Shown here: positions 45,026-47,316 of the stretch, piece after piece
Numbering within the stretch: position 1 is the first letter of the stretch
Layout of the letters: each line of letters starts with the position of its first letter
Assembly: GCA_001642415.1 (NCBI GenBank)
Contig: LTDK01000101.1
Coordinates: 1-47,316 of the forward strand
DNA: 47,316 nt
Reading direction: 5' to 3'
Origin: Nematocida ironsii
Lineage: Eukaryota > Microsporidia
Made by a program: the position numbers and the translations under genes
The notes under the pieces: model-generated
Told to the model about the DNA's origin: nothing
Database searches by the model: none
Seen by the model: only the letters and a program-made list of their open reading frames with translations

Positions 45026-45370
45026 ACTTATTACACATAGTGCATAACTTATTACACAACATAACAGAACTTATTACACAACATAACAGAACTTATTACA
45101 CAACTGTGCATTACTTATTACACAACTGTGCACAACTTATTACACAACATAACAGAACTCATTACACATAGTATATTACTTATTACACAACATAACAGAA
45201 CTTATTACACATAGTGCATAACTTATTACACAACATAACAGAACTTATTACACAACTGTGCATAACTTATTACACATATAATATTACTTATTACACATAG
45301 TGCACAACTTATTACACAACATAACAGAACTTATTACACATAGTATATAACTTATTACACATAGTATAAC
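45026..45370. repeat. minisatellite of sixteen 21-22-bp units
   Basis: Sixteen head-to-tail units all begin AC(T/C)(T/C)ATTACACA or very close. Three main endings alternate: ACATAACAGA (seven units), ACTGTGCA(T/C)(A/T) (three units) and TAGTGCATA or TAGTATA-like (six units). The last type is the palindrome seen at 32-36 kb; the others replace its right arm. The array ends about 270 bp before the start of paralogue 3. Confidence 0.92.
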
Positions 45371-45642
45371 ATATACTACTTAATACACTATATGTAAATA
45401 ATTTGGTCAGTATATTATTTATGATCATATTATTGTAATAACTGTCATATGTCTGTTTACTGTCCAATTATATGATATTATTATTATAAATACGTCTGTT
45501 GTCATTTTTTAGTTTATTAATAACCAATAATAATATATTTTTATAAAAAATAAACCCATTATCTGCCAAAAAATTAATTTTATTTTATGTACAGATTGAT
45601 TCTAAAAGTATTTAAACAATTTCTACTTTTAATAATAAAGAT
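45371..45642. other. spacer upstream of paralogue 3
   Basis: This is AT-rich DNA with one decayed palindrome (AATACACTATATGTAA at about 45384). The remaining ~200 bp should contain the promoter of the gene at 45643. I see no other feature. Confidence 0.5.
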
Positions 45643-47316
45643 ATGCATATAAAAAATGAATTTATGATTATGATAGTTACATTATGTAAGTTATGCCAGA
45701 TATACTGTGATGTAGGGATGTGTAAATATAAGGGTTTACATACTAAAAAAATAGAAGATGGAATGTGTATAAAAGCAAATGGGTCAATATCCCCTACAAG
45801 AGAATTTATTTCTGAGAAACTTAATTTAATGTTTGCAATGCGGTTTTTATCATCGAGTGTAGATGTAAATTACAGTGTAAGTGTTAAACAAACCAACCAG
45901 ATTGTGGGAGTAGAGATAAAAAGAGACTTTGATATGGATGTAGGATATAAAAAACTCTTTAATAAAGAAAAGAGTGGAAAAGAGAAAGGGCTAACATATC
46001 TTGAAGACTATCACCAAACAGTAATCGGGATGTTTCCTTCTCTAACTGGGAATTTATCCATACATACTTCTAGAAATGATTCGTTTATTAGATTTCTTGA
46101 GTTTGAGCATGTGAGTAAGCATAAAATTGATATTTTAGCTTGTTTATTTCTATTAGCAGAAGGAGTAGATATACCACTGAATATAGAAGACAGTGAAACT
46201 GGTCCGACGCTGGTCTTGAAAGAGGTTATAGCTAAACCCATTATGCGCAAGAGTAAACCAGAAAATAAACAGAATAGTAAAGAGGAAAAAAACAAATTCT
46301 CTATAAGTATGAAAGTTATGTGTAGTATAAAGAAGACAGATAATACATCCCAGGATAAACATGCGGTACAAGCAAGTGCAGAAGATGTTATAAATTTCTT
46401 TATAAACAACAAAACAAATCCGGATATACGAGAAGGAGGTAAATATGCAGAACCAACAACATATGAAGAGTTTAAAACCGGAAAGTTTCTAAACAATGCA
46501 AGGTGGTTAATACAGTATTATATATTTAAGTATTTGGATAGTGAAGAAAAAATAATTGATTTTGCAAAGACAGTATATTCTATGCTTAAAGCGTGCATAG
46601 CAGCAAAAAAGGATGAAAAAAGTGATAAATCAAATGAAGAAGTGAAGTATCTGGAAAGCATTGTTAATAAGTGCTTTGTGAAATCTAGTGATGCTAATAC
46701 AAGTAATGCAAAGCATAGAATAGACATATTGACCACAATATATAAAGAGTCCCCTTTAGCAAATGTATTTCCATTCTCTGGTAGTATAGATGTGGCTGAA
46801 TATAAAGCTATTTCATCATACAATAGAAAAGAAGATTCCTTTGATAATAGTAACATGTATAGCAACTGTGCTGAGGCTGGGCTACTTAGTTTGTTCTGTT
46901 GTTTAGCATATGATGCACAGACTAAAGAGTATAATATAGACCATATGGGAAATGTATCGCCAGATTTGAAAAGTTTCTTTCATACGTACAACAAGCCATT
47001 AGAGGCTGATACATATGAGATGCACAACGAGTGGAGTAAAGTAGTAGCTGGTCTAGAAAATGCGAATATTAGATATCTGAAAGAGAATAGGAATGAGCTT
47101 GCGCCTGGTATAATAAATATGCTATATGTCATTGCTGAAATAACTGGAAGATATTCTAAAGAAGAAGAGTCTCTTAAAGAGCTTAGTACTCTGCTAGAAA
47201 AAGATGATGAAAACCAGAGTAAATTATTCCAAAAAGTGAAATTATACACAGAAAAATTAATTTTATCACTCTCTAAGACATATAATGAAGAAGAAAACTC
47301 AGAATTAGCAAGAAGG
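45643..47316 (+). CDS. secreted large-gene-family protein, paralogue 3 (3' end outside window)
   Basis: The frame is open from the ATG at 45643 to the last base (558 codons, no stop). A stop codon lies in frame at 45613-45615, so this is the first possible start; M8 (45664) is the alternative. The leader FMIMIVTLCKLCQIYC looks like a signal peptide. Family blocks in order: IKANGSISPTREFIS, MFPSLTGNLSIHTS, ILACLFLLAEGVDIPLNI, YEEFKTGKFLNNARWLIQYY, then YSNCAEAGLLSLFCCLAYD, LKSFFHTYNKPLEADTYEM, EWSKVVAGL and INMLYVIAEITG. It is shared with paralogues 1 and 2 but well diverged. Base composition is less extreme than paralogue 1. Lineage-specific and likely secreted into the host or cell surface; function unknown. 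Confidence 0.88.
   Translation, partial: MHIKNEFMIMIVTLCKLCQIYCDVGMCKYKGLHTKKIEDGMCIKANGSISPTREFISEKLNLMFAMRFLSSSVDVNYSVSVKQTNQIVGVEIKRDFDMDVGYKKLFNKEKSGKEKGLTYLEDYHQTVIGMFPSLTGNLSIHTSRNDSFIRFLEFEHVSKHKIDILACLFLLAEGVDIPLNIEDSETGPTLVLKEVIAKPIMRKSKPENKQNSKEEKNKFSISMKVMCSIKKTDNTSQDKHAVQASAEDVINFFINNKTNPDIREGGKYAEPTTYEEFKTGKFLNNARWLIQYYIFKYLDSEEKIIDFAKTVYSMLKACIAAKKDEKSDKSNEEVKYLESIVNKCFVKSSDANTSNAKHRIDILTTIYKESPLANVFPFSGSIDVAEYKAISSYNRKEDSFDNSNMYSNCAEAGLLSLFCCLAYDAQTKEYNIDHMGNVSPDLKSFFHTYNKPLEADTYEMHNEWSKVVAGLENANIRYLKENRNELAPGIINMLYVIAEITGRYSKEEESLKELSTLLEKDDENQSKLFQKVKLYTEKLILSLSKTYNEEENSELARR

Noticed and set aside
45026..45370. CRISPR-like array
   Set aside because: Units are contiguous 21-22-bp variants with no unique spacers, and the genome is eukaryotic; it is a minisatellite.
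46011..46865. Minus-strand ORFs near the right end
   Set aside because: They lie antisense to paralogue 3, whose plus-strand frame is open for 558 codons and shares ordered blocks with two other genes.

Overview
The window looks like nuclear DNA of a microsporidian, most probably Nematocida or a close relative. The left two thirds carry densely packed, intron-free and often shortened versions of conserved eukaryotic genes with very small spacers: 31 bp between the divergent eL27 and B56 starts, and 3 bp between the convergent RBX1 and E2 stops. The right third carries a multi-copy family of secreted, lineage-specific proteins of the kind known from Nematocida large gene families. The species is not determined, and Nematocida is inferred from the protein families only.

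Layout. 1-1,200: a GC-richer, gene-free island with an inverted repeat, then AT-rich spacer. 1,202-5,485: three lineage-specific membrane-anchored proteins (a tail-anchored coiled-coil protein; a type II protein with PSAP/PPxY motifs; a strongly repetitive Gly/Glu/Ala protein). 5,879-29,401: conserved core. It holds SPT4, a piggyBac transposase N-terminal remnant, an SNF2/STH1 remodeller, CK2 alpha, TFIIS, eL27, a PP2A B56 subunit, ORC1, RPN1, RBX1, an acidic-loop E2, uS17, a BRWD/PHIP-like WD40-bromodomain protein, TMA46/ZC3H15, an ITFG1/LINKIN-like protein, RPA1 and a CAP-Gly protein. Themes are transcription elongation and chromatin, replication, and the ubiquitin-proteasome pathway (RPN1, RBX1 and the E2 lie side by side). 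29,915-47,316: an AT-rich, lineage-specific block. It has an Asn/Ser/Thr-rich anchored protein with 24-residue repeats, a secreted protein with 14-residue repeats, three paralogues of one secreted family (the last runs off the right end), a small multi-pass ORF, and a highly diverged DNA polymerase epsilon B subunit.

The most striking feature is a 21-bp imperfect palindrome, TTATTACACATAGTGTAATAA and variants. It litters the spacers between about 32.4 and 45.4 kb, builds tandem arrays there (119-bp units; 21-22-bp units), and also lies inside at least three coding sequences, where it is read in different frames (THSVISN-, TLCVI- and LLHIVYY-type peptides). This resembles in principle the Rickettsia palindromic elements that insert into genes. 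I know of no described microsporidian counterpart, and I could not search for one.
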